Assembly: GCA_947465645.1 (NCBI GenBank)
Contig: CANIBQ010000007.1
Location: forward strand, 1-64,000
DNA length: 64,000 nucleotides
Direction of reading: 5' to 3'
From: Acidobacteriota bacterium
Lineage (GTDB): Bacteria > Acidobacteriota > Vicinamibacteria > Vicinamibacterales > UBA2999
Positions within the stretch are counted from its first letter, which is position 1, and each line of letters starts with the position of its first letter. Below are positions 50,016-58,643 of the stretch, in pieces. A program made the position numbers and the translations under genes. Below the pieces are notes generated by a model. The model saw only the letters and a program-made list of their open reading frames with translations, made no database searches and was not told the DNA's origin.

Positions 50016-50088
50016 CTGGGTAGCTGGGTCGCTGGGTCGCTAGGGATGTCCGAACCGAGCTACCCAGCCACCCAGCGACCCAGCTACC
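50013..50088. repeat. Octamer word hairpin around the permease start codon
   Basis: GGTAGCTGGGTCGCTGGGT at 50019-50037 pairs perfectly (19 bp) with 50070-50088. The units are TAGCTGGG/TCGCTGGG octamers. The EutA-like stop and the permease ATG (50046) fall in or beside the 32-base loop. Confidence 0.85.
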
Positions 50089-51773
50089 TATTCGACTGGA
50101 AGTGGATCGTGATCGGCGCGTGCGTCGTGTTCACGGTCTACATCGCCGTCATTCCGCTCGCCTTCCTCCTGTGGCAAAGCTTCCGCACCCCGCAGACCGC
50201 CGCGGTGGACGCCGTCTTCACGCTCGGGAACTACACCGCCGCCTACGGCAGCAGCGAGACGCTGCGCCTGTTCTGGACCTCGATCCAGTTCGCCCTCGGC
50301 ACCTCGGTCTTTGCGTTCGTGGTGGGGACGACGCTCGCGTGGATGAACGAGCGGACCAACACGCCGTTCAAGTCGGTGTTCTTCGCGCTCTCGCTCATTC
50401 CGCTGGTCATCCCCTCGATCCTGTTCACGGTCTCGTGGATCCTCCTCGCCAGTCCGCAAATCGGCATCATCAACCTGGTGCTGCAGGGATGGCTGGGACT
50501 GGAGCAGCCGCCGTTTGACATCTACTCGCTGGGCGGGATGATCTGGGTGGACGGCCTGCACTACTCGCCGATGGCGTTCCTGCTGATGACGGCCGCGTTC
50601 CGCGCGATGGACCCGTCGCTCGAGGAGTCGGCGACGATGAGCGGCGCCAGCATCTTCCAGGTGGCGCGGCGGGTCACGCTGCGGCTGGTCTGGCCGGCGA
50701 TCGTCGCCACCATTCTGATCCTGTTCGTGCGCGCGATCGAGTCGTTCGAAGTGCCGGCGCTGCTGGGACTGCCGACCGGTATCGAGGTGTTCACCTCCGC
50801 CATTTACCAGGCGGTGCACCGCTACCCGAGCCAGGTCGGACTCGCGTCGGCGTACGCCGCGGCGTTGCTCGTGATCACCACCGCCGGCGTCTATTTCGTC
50901 TCGACGCTGTCGAGCCGCGGATCGAAGTACGCGACGATGACCGGGAAGGGATTCCGGCCCAGGCAGATCGACCTGGGATCGTGGAAGTGGTTCACGGCGT
51001 CGATCTTCGTCCTCTACTTCCTGCTGATCGTCGTGCTGCCCTTCTCCGTGCTGCTGTGGTCGTCGTTCCAGCGCTTTTACGCGGTGCCGTCGATGGAGGC
51101 GGTGCGGAACCTGACGCTCGATCCGTACCGGTTCATCTTCGACTACCCGAACCTGTCGCGCGCGGTCTGGAACAGCGTCGTGCTGTCGTTCAGCGCCGCG
51201 ACCATCGTCATGCTGGTCACCTCGGTGATCTGCTGGATCGTGGTCAAGACGCGGACGCGGGGCCGGTGGCTGCTCGACAACATCGCGTCGCTGCCGATGG
51301 TGTTTCCGGGACTGGTGCTGGGGCTGTCGATCATGATCTTCTACCTCAACGTCGACGTCGGCGTATACGGTACGATCTGGATCATGCTGATCGCGTACGT
51401 GACGCGCTTCATGCCCTACGGCCTGCGCTATAACACCACCTCGATGCTGCAGATCCACCAGGAGCTCGAGGAGTCGGCGGCGATGAGCGGCGCCTCGTGG
51501 AGCACCACGTTTCGCCGGATCATCCTGCCGCTGCTGAAGCCGGGGCTGCTGGCCGGCTGGATCTACGTGATGATCGTCTCGATCCGCGAGCTCTCCACGT
51601 CGATCCTGCTCTACAGCCCGGACACGCAGGTCATCTCGATCGTGATCTGGGAGCTCTGGGAGAACGGCCAGTACGTGGAGCTGTCAGCGCTGGGCGTGCT
51701 GTTCATCCTCGCGCTGTTCGTCCTGGTGATGGTCGCCCAGTGGCTCGGCAGGAAATACGGGGTCAAGGAATAG
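50046..51773 (+). CDS. ABC transporter permease with two fused domains (Fe3+/2-aminoethylphosphonate type)
   Basis: A 575-residue inner-membrane protein with about 12 transmembrane segments. Two BPD_transp_1 domains are joined in one chain, each with its EAA loop that docks the ATPase: EESATMSGASIFQVARRVTL (about 198-217) and EESAAMSGASWSTTFRRIIL (about 480-499). This layout is that of FbpB/SfuB-type permeases for iron or organophosphonates, and also of organic-acid importers. It works with the ATPase 58 bases downstream and probably with the three binding proteins at 57.5-62.6 kb. Residues 9-14 (TQRPSY) are encoded by the right arm of the octamer hairpin. Confidence 0.88.
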   Translation: MSEPSYPATQRPSYLFDWKWIVIGACVVFTVYIAVIPLAFLLWQSFRTPQTAAVDAVFTLGNYTAAYGSSETLRLFWTSIQFALGTSVFAFVVGTTLAWMNERTNTPFKSVFFALSLIPLVIPSILFTVSWILLASPQIGIINLVLQGWLGLEQPPFDIYSLGGMIWVDGLHYSPMAFLLMTAAFRAMDPSLEESATMSGASIFQVARRVTLRLVWPAIVATILILFVRAIESFEVPALLGLPTGIEVFTSAIYQAVHRYPSQVGLASAYAAALLVITTAGVYFVSTLSSRGSKYATMTGKGFRPRQIDLGSWKWFTASIFVLYFLLIVVLPFSVLLWSSFQRFYAVPSMEAVRNLTLDPYRFIFDYPNLSRAVWNSVVLSFSAATIVMLVTSVICWIVVKTRTRGRWLLDNIASLPMVFPGLVLGLSIMIFYLNVDVGVYGTIWIMLIAYVTRFMPYGLRYNTTSMLQIHQELEESAAMSGASWSTTFRRIILPLLKPGLLAGWIYVMIVSIRELSTSILLYSPDTQVISIVIWELWENGQYVELSALGVLFILALFVLVMVAQWLGRKYGVKE

Positions 51774-51825
51774 TTGTCAGTTGTCAGTAGGCAGTAGGCA
51801 GTAGGCAGTAAGCAGTGGCAGTAAC
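51772..51825 (+). repeat. Heptamer word array (AGTAGGC)
   Basis: AGTTGTC twice, AGTAGGC three times, then AGTAAGC and a shortened AGTGGC follow directly in register, filling the gap between permease and ATPase genes. Confidence 0.85.
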
Positions 51826-51831
51826 GACACA

Positions 51832-52950
51832 ATGCTGAGCGTCACCGGACTGTTCACCGAGTATCCCAACGACAAGGGCGAGACCGTCAAGGCCGCGCAG
51901 GACGTGAGCTTCTCGGTCCCTGAGGGGCAGCTCTTCACGCTGCTCGGCCCGAGCGGCTGCGGGAAGACGACGACGCTGCGGTCGATCGCGGGGCTGGAGC
52001 GGCCGCGCGCCGGCGAAATCTCGGTCAAGGACCGCGTCGTCTATTCGTCGGCGAAGAACGTGTTCGTGGCGCCCAATCGCCGCGGCTTCGGCATGGTGTT
52101 CCAGTCGTACGCCATCTGGCCGCATATGAACGTCTTCCAGAACGCGGCATTCCCGCTGGAGGTTGGCGATCGCCGCTATTCGCGTGCGCAGATCCGCGAG
52201 AACGTGATGCGCGTGCTCGAGGCGGTGCAGCTCGCCGAGCTCGCCGACCGCGAGGCGACCAAGCTCTCGGGCGGGCAGCAGCAGCGCCTCGCCCTGGCGC
52301 GCGCGCTGGTGATGGAGCCCGCGCTGCTGCTGCTCGACGAGCCGCTGTCGAATCTCGACGCCAAGCTCCGCGAGAAGATGCGCTTCGAGCTGAAACGGCT
52401 GCAGCGGGAGCTGAGGATTACCACGGTGTATGTGACCCATGACCAGAGCGAGGCGCTCGCGCTCTCGCACCAGATCGCGGTGATGCACGAGGGCCGCATC
52501 CAGCAGATCGGCAGCCCGCGCGACATCTACGAGCGCCCGGGTAACCAGTTCGTGGCGGACTTCGTCGGCAGCTCCAACTTCATCGAAGGGTACGTAGTGT
52601 CCGGCTTCAGCCGGACCGGGGCTGACGGCGAGGCCGCGCTGTATACCGTACGAACCGAGCTCGGCGACGTCACGGTGGCGGCGTCCGAGGCACTGGACGT
52701 CAACCAGCGCGTCGCGATTTCGGTTCGTCCCGAGGACGTGGCGCTCGCTGAAGCCAGGCCGACCGGTGATAACGTCTGGCAGGGCCGGGTGGATCAGAAG
52801 GTGTTTCTCGGTGAAGCGATCGATTTCCAGGTGATGGTCGGCACGCGCACGCTGCTGTCGCGCCAGCATCCCACCCTGCGGACAAAAATCGGAGAGGCTA
52901 TTTACGTGCAGTTGGACCCGGAGAAGTGTGTCGTGCTGAAGGTCGCGTAA
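51832..52950 (+). CDS. ABC transporter ATP-binding protein (FbpC/PotA type)
   Basis: A 372-residue ATPase. Walker A is LLGPSGCGKTTTLRSIAGLE (about 42-61), Q-loop VFQSYAIWPHMNVFQN, signature LSGGQQQRLALARAL, Walker B ALLLLDEPLSNLDAKL and the H-loop VYVTHDQSEALALS. A TOBE-like regulatory domain follows (about 265-372). Between the two, residues about 255-262 (VVSGFSRTG) are encoded by a REP-like palindrome read in frame, an insertion in the linker. It partners the fused permease upstream; the TPP enzyme starts three bases after its stop. Confidence 0.92.
   Translation: MLSVTGLFTEYPNDKGETVKAAQDVSFSVPEGQLFTLLGPSGCGKTTTLRSIAGLERPRAGEISVKDRVVYSSAKNVFVAPNRRGFGMVFQSYAIWPHMNVFQNAAFPLEVGDRRYSRAQIRENVMRVLEAVQLAELADREATKLSGGQQQRLALARALVMEPALLLLDEPLSNLDAKLREKMRFELKRLQRELRITTVYVTHDQSEALALSHQIAVMHEGRIQQIGSPRDIYERPGNQFVADFVGSSNFIEGYVVSGFSRTGADGEAALYTVRTELGDVTVAASEALDVNQRVAISVRPEDVALAEARPTGDNVWQGRVDQKVFLGEAIDFQVMVGTRTLLSRQHPTLRTKIGEAIYVQLDPEKCVVLKVA
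52594..52617 (+). repeat. REP-like palindrome within the ABC ATPase gene
   Basis: GTAG, one base, GTCCGGCTTCAGCCGGAC, the same unit as at 1785, 4026, 4060 and 37201, here in frame at the junction between ATPase and TOBE domains. Confidence 0.85.
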
Positions 52951-52952
52951 CC

Positions 52953-54692
52953 ATGGCCAACGATCGCTGGGCCTCCGACGTCATCGTCGATCTGCTCCAC
53001 GCCTACGACCTGCCGTTTGCCGCCATCAACCCCGGGGCGAGCTACCGCGGGCTCCACGACTCGCTGGTCAACTACGGCGGCAACCGTCCGGTCATGATGG
53101 TGTGCCAGCACGAGGAGACGGCGGTGCAGATCGCGCACGGCTACGCCAAGGCCAGCGGCAGGCCGATGGTCGCGATCCTGCACAACCTGGTCGGCCTGCT
53201 GCACGCCAACCTGGCGATCTACTACGCCTACATCGACCGCGTCCCGGTGTTCATCGTCGGCGCGACCGGGCCGATGGACGAGACCAAGCGGCGTCCCCGC
53301 ATCGACTGGATCCACACCGCCCAGTCCCAGGGGGCCGCGGTGCGCGAGTACACCAAGTGGGACTACCAGCCGCACACGATCGACGGCGTCCCGGAGGCGT
53401 TCTCCCGCGCTTACTCGGTGATGATGACCGAGCCCCGCGGACCGATCTACATGTGCTACGACGCGTGGCTGCAGGAGCAGCCGCTCGATCACGAGGTCGC
53501 GATGCCCCCGGCTGACGCCGTCAAGGTTCCCAGCCGCATCGCTCCCGAGCCCGCCGCGCTCGCGCAGGCCGCCGACTTGATTGCCGCCGCGGCCAGGCCG
53601 GTGATCCTGGCCGAATACGTCGGGCGCGAGCCCGAGGGCTTTCATGCCCTGGTGACGCTCGCCGAGACGGCCGGCATTCCGGTCTACGACGTCGACAGCC
53701 GCCTGAACTTCCCGTCCCGCCACCCGCTCAACATGACCTACGGGAAGGACGTGTTCCGCGACGCGGACCTGGTCCTGTGCCTCGACCTGCGCGACTGGGA
53801 GAAGCCGACGACGGAGCTGGTGAGCGTGACCAGGGAAGTGACGTCGATCGTGCCGGCCGGCGCGACGTGGATCGACATCGGGTTTGGCGACCTGGAACTC
53901 TCGAGCTGGGCGCTCGACTACCAGCGGCTTCGCCACGCGCACCTGCAGATCCTCGCCGACACGACGGTGGCGATTCCGGCGCTGACCGCGCTGCTCGAGA
54001 CGCGAATTGCCGGCGACGCGACGATGCCCGGGCGAATCGCCGCGCGAAAGAAGGACGTGGCGGCCAGGAGCCGCGCGCTGCGCGACAAGTGGGAGCGGGC
54101 GGCGAAGGAAGACTGGGATGCGAGCCCGATCACGCTGCCGCGCCTGGCCTCGGACGTGTGGGACGCGATCAAGGACGAGGACTGGGTGCTGACCGCGGGG
54201 ACGCTGGAACAGTGGACGCGGAAGCTGTGGGACTTCGACCAGCCGTATCGCCACCCGGGGCGTTCGCTCGGCACCGCGACCCAGTTCGGCATCTCGCTCG
54301 GGGTCGCGCTCGCCCATCGCGACGAGAAGCGTCTCGTCGTCGACATGCAGCCGGACGGCGACCTCATGTTCGACGCGGGCGCGCTCTGGGTCGCGGCCAA
54401 GCATCGCATCCCGCTGCTGGTGGTGATGTACAACAACCGGGCGTACTACAACGACTGGGAGCACCAGATCCGGATGGCCAGGCTCAGGGGGACGCCGGTC
54501 GAGCGCGCGCACATCGGCATGGATCTCGATGACCCGGCGCCCGATTTTGCCGCGATGGCCAAATCGATGGGCTGGTACGCGGAGGGCCCGATCGAGTCGC
54601 CCGCGGACATCGCGCCGGCGCTGAAACGCGCCATCGCCGAGGTCAAGGCCGGCCGGCCGGCATTGCTCGATACCGTCACGCAGAAGCGTTAG
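52953..54692 (+). CDS. Thiamine-pyrophosphate-dependent enzyme
   Basis: A 579-residue enzyme with the three-domain layout of the acetolactate synthase/benzoylformate decarboxylase group. The N-terminal TPP_N domain has the activating glutamate in VCQHEETAVQIAHGYAKASG. The C-terminal TPP site is QPDGDLMFDAGALW ending VVMYNNRAYYN, where the usual GDG is PDG; the metal aspartate and asparagine remain. Such enzymes decarboxylate 2-oxoacids or join aldehydes. ATG 52953 follows the ABC ATPase stop by two bases, suggesting that it processes the imported substrate or its product. Confidence 0.88.
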   Translation: MANDRWASDVIVDLLHAYDLPFAAINPGASYRGLHDSLVNYGGNRPVMMVCQHEETAVQIAHGYAKASGRPMVAILHNLVGLLHANLAIYYAYIDRVPVFIVGATGPMDETKRRPRIDWIHTAQSQGAAVREYTKWDYQPHTIDGVPEAFSRAYSVMMTEPRGPIYMCYDAWLQEQPLDHEVAMPPADAVKVPSRIAPEPAALAQAADLIAAAARPVILAEYVGREPEGFHALVTLAETAGIPVYDVDSRLNFPSRHPLNMTYGKDVFRDADLVLCLDLRDWEKPTTELVSVTREVTSIVPAGATWIDIGFGDLELSSWALDYQRLRHAHLQILADTTVAIPALTALLETRIAGDATMPGRIAARKKDVAARSRALRDKWERAAKEDWDASPITLPRLASDVWDAIKDEDWVLTAGTLEQWTRKLWDFDQPYRHPGRSLGTATQFGISLGVALAHRDEKRLVVDMQPDGDLMFDAGALWVAAKHRIPLLVVMYNNRAYYNDWEHQIRMARLRGTPVERAHIGMDLDDPAPDFAAMAKSMGWYAEGPIESPADIAPALKRAIAEVKAGRPALLDTVTQKR

Positions 54693-54723
54693 CGTTCGCA
54701 CCCGACACTCGCCCGGCGCGTGG

Positions 54724-55260
54724 TCAGCTCTTATCAGGCGTCCGGAAGCCGATCCGGTGCTGCCGTCGCGCGGGCGGCGGTGCCATCAACTCACGAATGG
54801 CTTCGAACACGATCTGAAACTGCCCGTCGTACTTCCGCTCCAGCGCGGCCAGTCGTGCTGCAAGTCTCTCGTGAGTAATCAGGAGCTCTCGCAGTCGCAC
54901 AAACGTACGCATGATCGCGATGTTGACGTGAATCGCCCGTGCGCTCCTCAACACGCTCGACAGCATCGCGACGTCTTGTTCGGTGAAGGCGTACGGCAGG
55001 TGGCGGCGTCCGCCGGCGGTCTTTGAGGTCACAGATTGTGACCTCAAAACCCGATACTCGTGGGGCGTCAGCCGGAACATGAAGTCCCTGGGAAACCTCC
55101 GGGGATTGCGACGTACCGCCTGGACCAGCACTTTCGTCTGGACACGATAGAGTGCGGCAAGATCGGAGTCGAGCATGACTCTGTGTCCGCGGAGCGCGAG
55201 AATCGATCGTTCGACCACCGGACCCGTGGGACCCATGGAGACAGGTTGTGCGCGTGCCAT
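54724..55260 (-). CDS. ORF6N-domain DNA-binding protein
   Basis: A 178-residue protein. Residues about 15-105 form the ORF6N domain: VERSILALRGHRVMLDSDLAALY, RNPRRFPRDFMFRLTPHEY, then LPYAFTEQDVAMLSSVLRS. The C-terminal third is helical (RLAARLAALERKYDGQFQIVFEAI). ORF6N proteins come from phages and mobile elements and are spread in bacterial chromosomes. It is oriented against the transporter operon and interrupts it, so it probably arrived by transfer. An internal ATG at 55236 is a possible shorter start. Confidence 0.87.
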   Translation of the reverse strand: MARAQPVSMGPTGPVVERSILALRGHRVMLDSDLAALYRVQTKVLVQAVRRNPRRFPRDFMFRLTPHEYRVLRSQSVTSKTAGGRRHLPYAFTEQDVAMLSSVLRSARAIHVNIAIMRTFVRLRELLITHERLAARLAALERKYDGQFQIVFEAIRELMAPPPARRQHRIGFRTPDKS

Positions 55261-55410
55261 GCCAGCAGCGGCTGCGAGTTACGTGCCGCGTGGAAATGCG
55301 CCACAATCAACGGCGTGCTCGCATCGATGCGCAAATTGCGCGGACCCCAGGACCCGAAGGCGTGGCAAATATTGCTACGGGGTCAAGCGTCCGTTGTGCT
55401 TCCCCTTACT

Positions 55411-55416
55411 TATAAT
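55411..55416 (+). promoter_or_regulatory. Perfect -10 (TATAAT) of a leaderless transcript
   Basis: TATAAT ends eight bases before ATG 55425, with no ribosome site between. Transcription starting seven or eight bases downstream would begin on the start codon. The -35 is weak. Confidence 0.5.
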
Positions 55417-55424
55417 CACCGTCG

Positions 55425-56261
55425 ATGACCAACGCCGGTGCTGCCAGGGCCATTCGTACGGTTGGGGTGATCGGAGCGGGGCGCATGGGCGCGCCGATCA
55501 TTGGCCACCTGGCGCGGAAGGGGTTCACCGTGCTCGCCTACGACGTCGATGCAGGCAAGCACGACGTGGTGGTGAAGCTCGGCGCGGGGTGGTCCCCAAG
55601 CCTGGCGGCGCTGGCGCGCGGCTCCGACGCGGTCCTGGTCTGCGTCGGCTACGACCGCGAGCTGCGGGACCTGATCTCGGCCGACGGAATCATCAAAGAC
55701 CTGCCGTCTGGTGCTATCGTCGCGGTGCTCTCCACGGTGCACCCGCGCACGGTGCAGGAGATCGCCGGGCAGGCGGGCGCGGCAGGCGTGCACGTGGTTG
55801 ACTCGACGGTGTGCCGCGGAGGAAAGGCGGCAGACGAGGGTACGCTGCTCTCGTTCGTGGGCGGGGATGCCGAGGTGGTCGAGCGCTTGAGGCCGGTGCT
55901 CGCGTGTTACTCGGCCGATATCGTTCACACCGGCGGCGTCGGCACCGCGCAGGTCGCGAAGGCGGCCAACAACATGGTGATGTGGGCGTGCCTGATCGCC
56001 GACCACGAGGCATTGGCACTGGGCACGCGCTTCGGCATCGACGTCGAGTTGCTGCGCGGGGCGCTCCTCAAGAGCAGTGCCGACAACTACGTGCTCCGCA
56101 ACTGGGGCGTAAACACGATGGCCTGGGCCGACGATGACATGGAAATCGTGCAGCGGATGGCGGAAGACGCCGGCATCGGCCTGCCGCAGGCGGACCTGAA
56201 TCGCGACCTGTGCCGGACGCTGAAGCCGAAACGGTTTCGACTGGATGAATACGGTGTCTGA
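55425..56261 (+). CDS. 3-hydroxyisobutyrate/tartronate-semialdehyde reductase-family dehydrogenase
   Basis: A 278-residue beta-hydroxyacid dehydrogenase. The NAD motif is TVGVIGAGRMGAPIIGHLA (12-30), the substrate loop is VVDSTVCRGGKAADEGTLL where most members have DAPVSGG, and the catalytic lysine lies in QVAKAANNMVMW. It reduces or oxidises a 3-hydroxyacid such as tartronate semialdehyde. The preceding TATAAT suggests its own leaderless promoter. Its last 17 bases overlap the start of the first cupin gene. Confidence 0.87.
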   Translation: MTNAGAARAIRTVGVIGAGRMGAPIIGHLARKGFTVLAYDVDAGKHDVVVKLGAGWSPSLAALARGSDAVLVCVGYDRELRDLISADGIIKDLPSGAIVAVLSTVHPRTVQEIAGQAGAAGVHVVDSTVCRGGKAADEGTLLSFVGGDAEVVERLRPVLACYSADIVHTGGVGTAQVAKAANNMVMWACLIADHEALALGTRFGIDVELLRGALLKSSADNYVLRNWGVNTMAWADDDMEIVQRMAEDAGIGLPQADLNRDLCRTLKPKRFRLDEYGV

Positions 56262-56805
56262 CGAATCGCACTATCACAGCAAGAAAGACCGCGTGTTCGT
56301 GCGCGCGATCCAGGGCCACTACAACCTGAAAGAGGAGCTCGCGCGCCTGCGGTCGATGCCGCGCGTGCGCAAGGGGCGCGAGATCAGGTTCGTGGACGGC
56401 CCGCAGACCTTCAGCCGCCACTACGTCGAGCCCAAGGACGGCGTCACGCAGATGTTTCACCTGCACCTCGAGGAATGGGGGCCGGGCGCGAAATCGCAGA
56501 AGCACGGCCACGTCAACGAGGCGGCGTTCTACATCCTCGACGGCGAGGGCTACGAGATCCACGACGGCATCCGCTACGACTGGAAGGCGGGGGACGTCTC
56601 GATCGTGCACAACAACTGCGTGCACCAGCATTTCAACGGCGACGCGACCAGGCCGGCCCGCGCGCTGGTGATGAAAACGAAGCCGATGTTCCTGTTCATG
56701 AACATGCTCTTCCAGAGGATGGTCGAGCCGCGGCCGTCGGAGCCTGCGCCGGGAGCCGAGGGCTACCAGGTACGCGAAGGCGAACAGAACTTCAATCACG
56801 AATAG
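56245..56805 (+). CDS. Cupin protein (copy 1 of a close pair)
   Basis: A 186-residue single cupin. Motif 1 KHGHVNEAAFYILDGEG (His-x-His-x3-Glu) and motif 2 DVSIVHNNCVHQHFNGD provide three histidines and a glutamate for a metal. The flanks VFVRAIQGHYNLKEELARLR and KTKPMFLFMNMLFQRMVEPR recur nearly unchanged in 58644-59195. A metal-dependent oxygenase or binding role is possible; no substrate can be assigned. It overlaps the dehydrogenase gene by 17 bases. Confidence 0.82.
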   Translation: MNTVSDESHYHSKKDRVFVRAIQGHYNLKEELARLRSMPRVRKGREIRFVDGPQTFSRHYVEPKDGVTQMFHLHLEEWGPGAKSQKHGHVNEAAFYILDGEGYEIHDGIRYDWKAGDVSIVHNNCVHQHFNGDATRPARALVMKTKPMFLFMNMLFQRMVEPRPSEPAPGAEGYQVREGEQNFNHE

Positions 56806-56815
56806 CCTTTTTACT

Positions 56816-56876
56816 TTCGTGGGGCGAGCCTTGTCAGGCTCGCCGGGCGGACCTAACAAGGTCCGCCCCACAAGAG
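56816..56876. repeat. Double hairpin, REP-like pair
   Basis: GGGGCGAGCC/GGCTCGCC and GGGCGGACC/GGTCCGCCCC form two adjacent hairpins inside outer arms CGTGGGG/CCCCAC. The first half resembles the hairpin at 48247. It fills the 90-bp gap between two cupin genes. Confidence 0.75.
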
Positions 56877-56897
56877 TAAAGTGGCTGAGGAGTACAG

Positions 56898-57512
56898 ATG
56901 GCTTGGAGTGAATCGAAGGCGTGGCGGCGGGGTACCTCGAATCAGAAATTTTACCAGGCGCTGCTCGACGATGCCGAGACGGCGCCGGCGAGGAACGCGA
57001 AGCGGAAGAAGGTGATTCCGCCGGAAGACATGCCGTGGGAGATGGCGCGGCAGGGGCTGCTCAAGCACCTGATCAACGAGGCCATGAACACGCGCATGGA
57101 GACGGTCGACGCCTACATGCAGATCGTGCCGCCCGGCAGCCGCTCGGGCAGGCACCGCCACCTCGCCGAGGAGTGCCTGTACGTGCTCGAAGGACAGGGC
57201 TACGACCTGCACCAGGACTGCGACGTGGAGATCACCGACACCTATCACTGGAAGCCGCAGGACGAGGTCAAGCGCTACGAGTGGGAGGCCGGCGACGTCA
57301 TCTACATTCCGCCGAACACCATTCACCAGCACTTCAACGCGAGCGCCGACAAGCCGGTGCGCCTGATCTCGGTGATCAACCGGATTTTCAAGGCCTGCGG
57401 CCTGAATGACCTGGAGCAGCTCGAGGACGCGCCTGAATACGATCCGGCCGTAGTGCTGAACGTGGAAATCGTCGACGCCTACCTGCGCGGGCGGATCGCC
57501 ACGACACGCTGA
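56898..57512 (+). CDS. Cupin protein
   Basis: A 204-residue cupin distinct from its neighbours, with a charged N-terminal extension (AWSESKAWRRGTSNQKFYQ). Motif 1 is GRHRHLAEECLYVLEGQGYD and motif 2 GDVIYIPPNTIHQHFNAS, so the metal ligands are intact. It ends just four bases before the first binding-protein gene, arguing for co-expression. The role is unknown; it may act on the same compound as the transporter. Confidence 0.82.
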   Translation: MAWSESKAWRRGTSNQKFYQALLDDAETAPARNAKRKKVIPPEDMPWEMARQGLLKHLINEAMNTRMETVDAYMQIVPPGSRSGRHRHLAEECLYVLEGQGYDLHQDCDVEITDTYHWKPQDEVKRYEWEAGDVIYIPPNTIHQHFNASADKPVRLISVINRIFKACGLNDLEQLEDAPEYDPAVVLNVEIVDAYLRGRIATTR

Positions 57513-57516
57513 ATCG

Positions 57517-58602
57517 ATGAACCCTGAACGTCGCGCCTTCCTGCTCGGTCTGCTCGCGGCGCCGGCGATGGCGCGCGCGCAATCGAGGCCGGCGCAGTCC
57601 AGGCCGGTGGAGTCGCCGCACCGCGCGATCTACCAGCTGCAGGGCGCCGAGCGCCAGGCGCGGATCCTCGCCGGCGCCCGCCGCGAGGGAACCGTTGCCA
57701 TCTACACCTCGCTCAACCTGCAGGACTCGGTGCCCCTGACCACCGTGTTCGAGAAGAAATACGGCGTGAAGACGCAGCTGTGGCGGGCCAGCAGCGAGCG
57801 GGTGCTGCAGCGCGCGGTATCCGAGGCGCGGGCCGGCCGCTTCACCGCCGACGTGTTCGAGACCAACGGCCCGGAGCTCGAAGCGATGTACCGCGAGCAG
57901 CTGCTCGACCCGTTCCAGAGCCCGAACTTCGGCGACATTCCGCCGGCGGCCTTTCCACCGCACCGGCACTACGTCGCCGACCGCTTCAATTTCTTCACCA
58001 TCGGCTACAACACCAGGCTGGTGAAGCCGGAGGAAGTGCCCAATTCCTACGCCGACCTGGTCCATCCCCGGTTCGCCGGCAGGATTGGGTTCGAAGCGGG
58101 AGACGTCGACTGGTTCGGCGCGATGGTCAAGCACATGGGTGAAGACAAGGGGCTCGAGTTCTTTCGCAGGCTCGCGGCGGCGAAACCGCAGATGCGCAGC
58201 GGGCACACGCTGATGGGGCAGCTGGTCGCGTCGGGAGAGGTGCCGCTCGCCGTGAACATCTACAACCACAACGCCGAGCGGCTGCTGGTCAAGGGGGCCC
58301 CGATCCGCTGGAAGGCGCTCGCGCCCACCTTCGGGCGTCCCAACTCGCTCGGCCTGGCGCGGCGCGCGCCGCACCCGCACGCCGCGCTGCTGTTCGCTGA
58401 CTTCCTGCTGTCGCGCGAGGGCCAGACGATTCTCAAGGAGCGCAACCGCGTGCCGTCGAGCCGCGCGGTCAACACGCACCTGAATGCATTTCCGTTCCAG
58501 ACCATCGACCCGGTGATCACGCTCGACGAAGACCAGAAGTGGTCGACGCTGTGGTCCAGCCTTTTCCTGAAGGGACAGCAGGTCCCCCGGGGCGTTGATT
58601 AG
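57517..58602 (+). CDS. ABC transporter substrate-binding protein (Fe3+-type family), copy 1
   Basis: A 361-residue exported protein (Tat-like MNPERRAFLLGLLAAPAMARAQ signal) of the SBP_bac_6/FbpA family. Landmarks shared with two copies downstream are EGTVAIYTS, VFEKKYGVKTQLWRASSERVLQ, DVFETNGPELEAMYRE, then GHTL...SGEVPLA and the PHPHAALLFADFLLS segment. In FbpA two tyrosines bind iron; I cannot locate an equivalent pair with certainty, so an organic-acid ligand is equally likely. Confidence 0.85.
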   Translation: MNPERRAFLLGLLAAPAMARAQSRPAQSRPVESPHRAIYQLQGAERQARILAGARREGTVAIYTSLNLQDSVPLTTVFEKKYGVKTQLWRASSERVLQRAVSEARAGRFTADVFETNGPELEAMYREQLLDPFQSPNFGDIPPAAFPPHRHYVADRFNFFTIGYNTRLVKPEEVPNSYADLVHPRFAGRIGFEAGDVDWFGAMVKHMGEDKGLEFFRRLAAAKPQMRSGHTLMGQLVASGEVPLAVNIYNHNAERLLVKGAPIRWKALAPTFGRPNSLGLARRAPHPHAALLFADFLLSREGQTILKERNRVPSSRAVNTHLNAFPFQTIDPVITLDEDQKWSTLWSSLFLKGQQVPRGVD

Positions 58603-58610
58603 CGTATGAC

Positions 58611-58635
58611 GTAGGGCGGGTCCTGTGGACCCGCC
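58611..58635 (+). repeat. REP-like palindrome (GTAG foot)
   Basis: GTAG followed directly by GGCGGGTCC-TGT-GGACCCGCC, nine paired bases round a three-base loop. It lies just before the second close-pair cupin gene. Confidence 0.75.
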
Positions 58636-58643
58636 GGAGAATT

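Noticed and set aside
51772..51825. Possible CRISPR array
   Set aside because: Units are 7 bp and contiguous with no spacers, and no cas genes are present; the same holds for the other word arrays.
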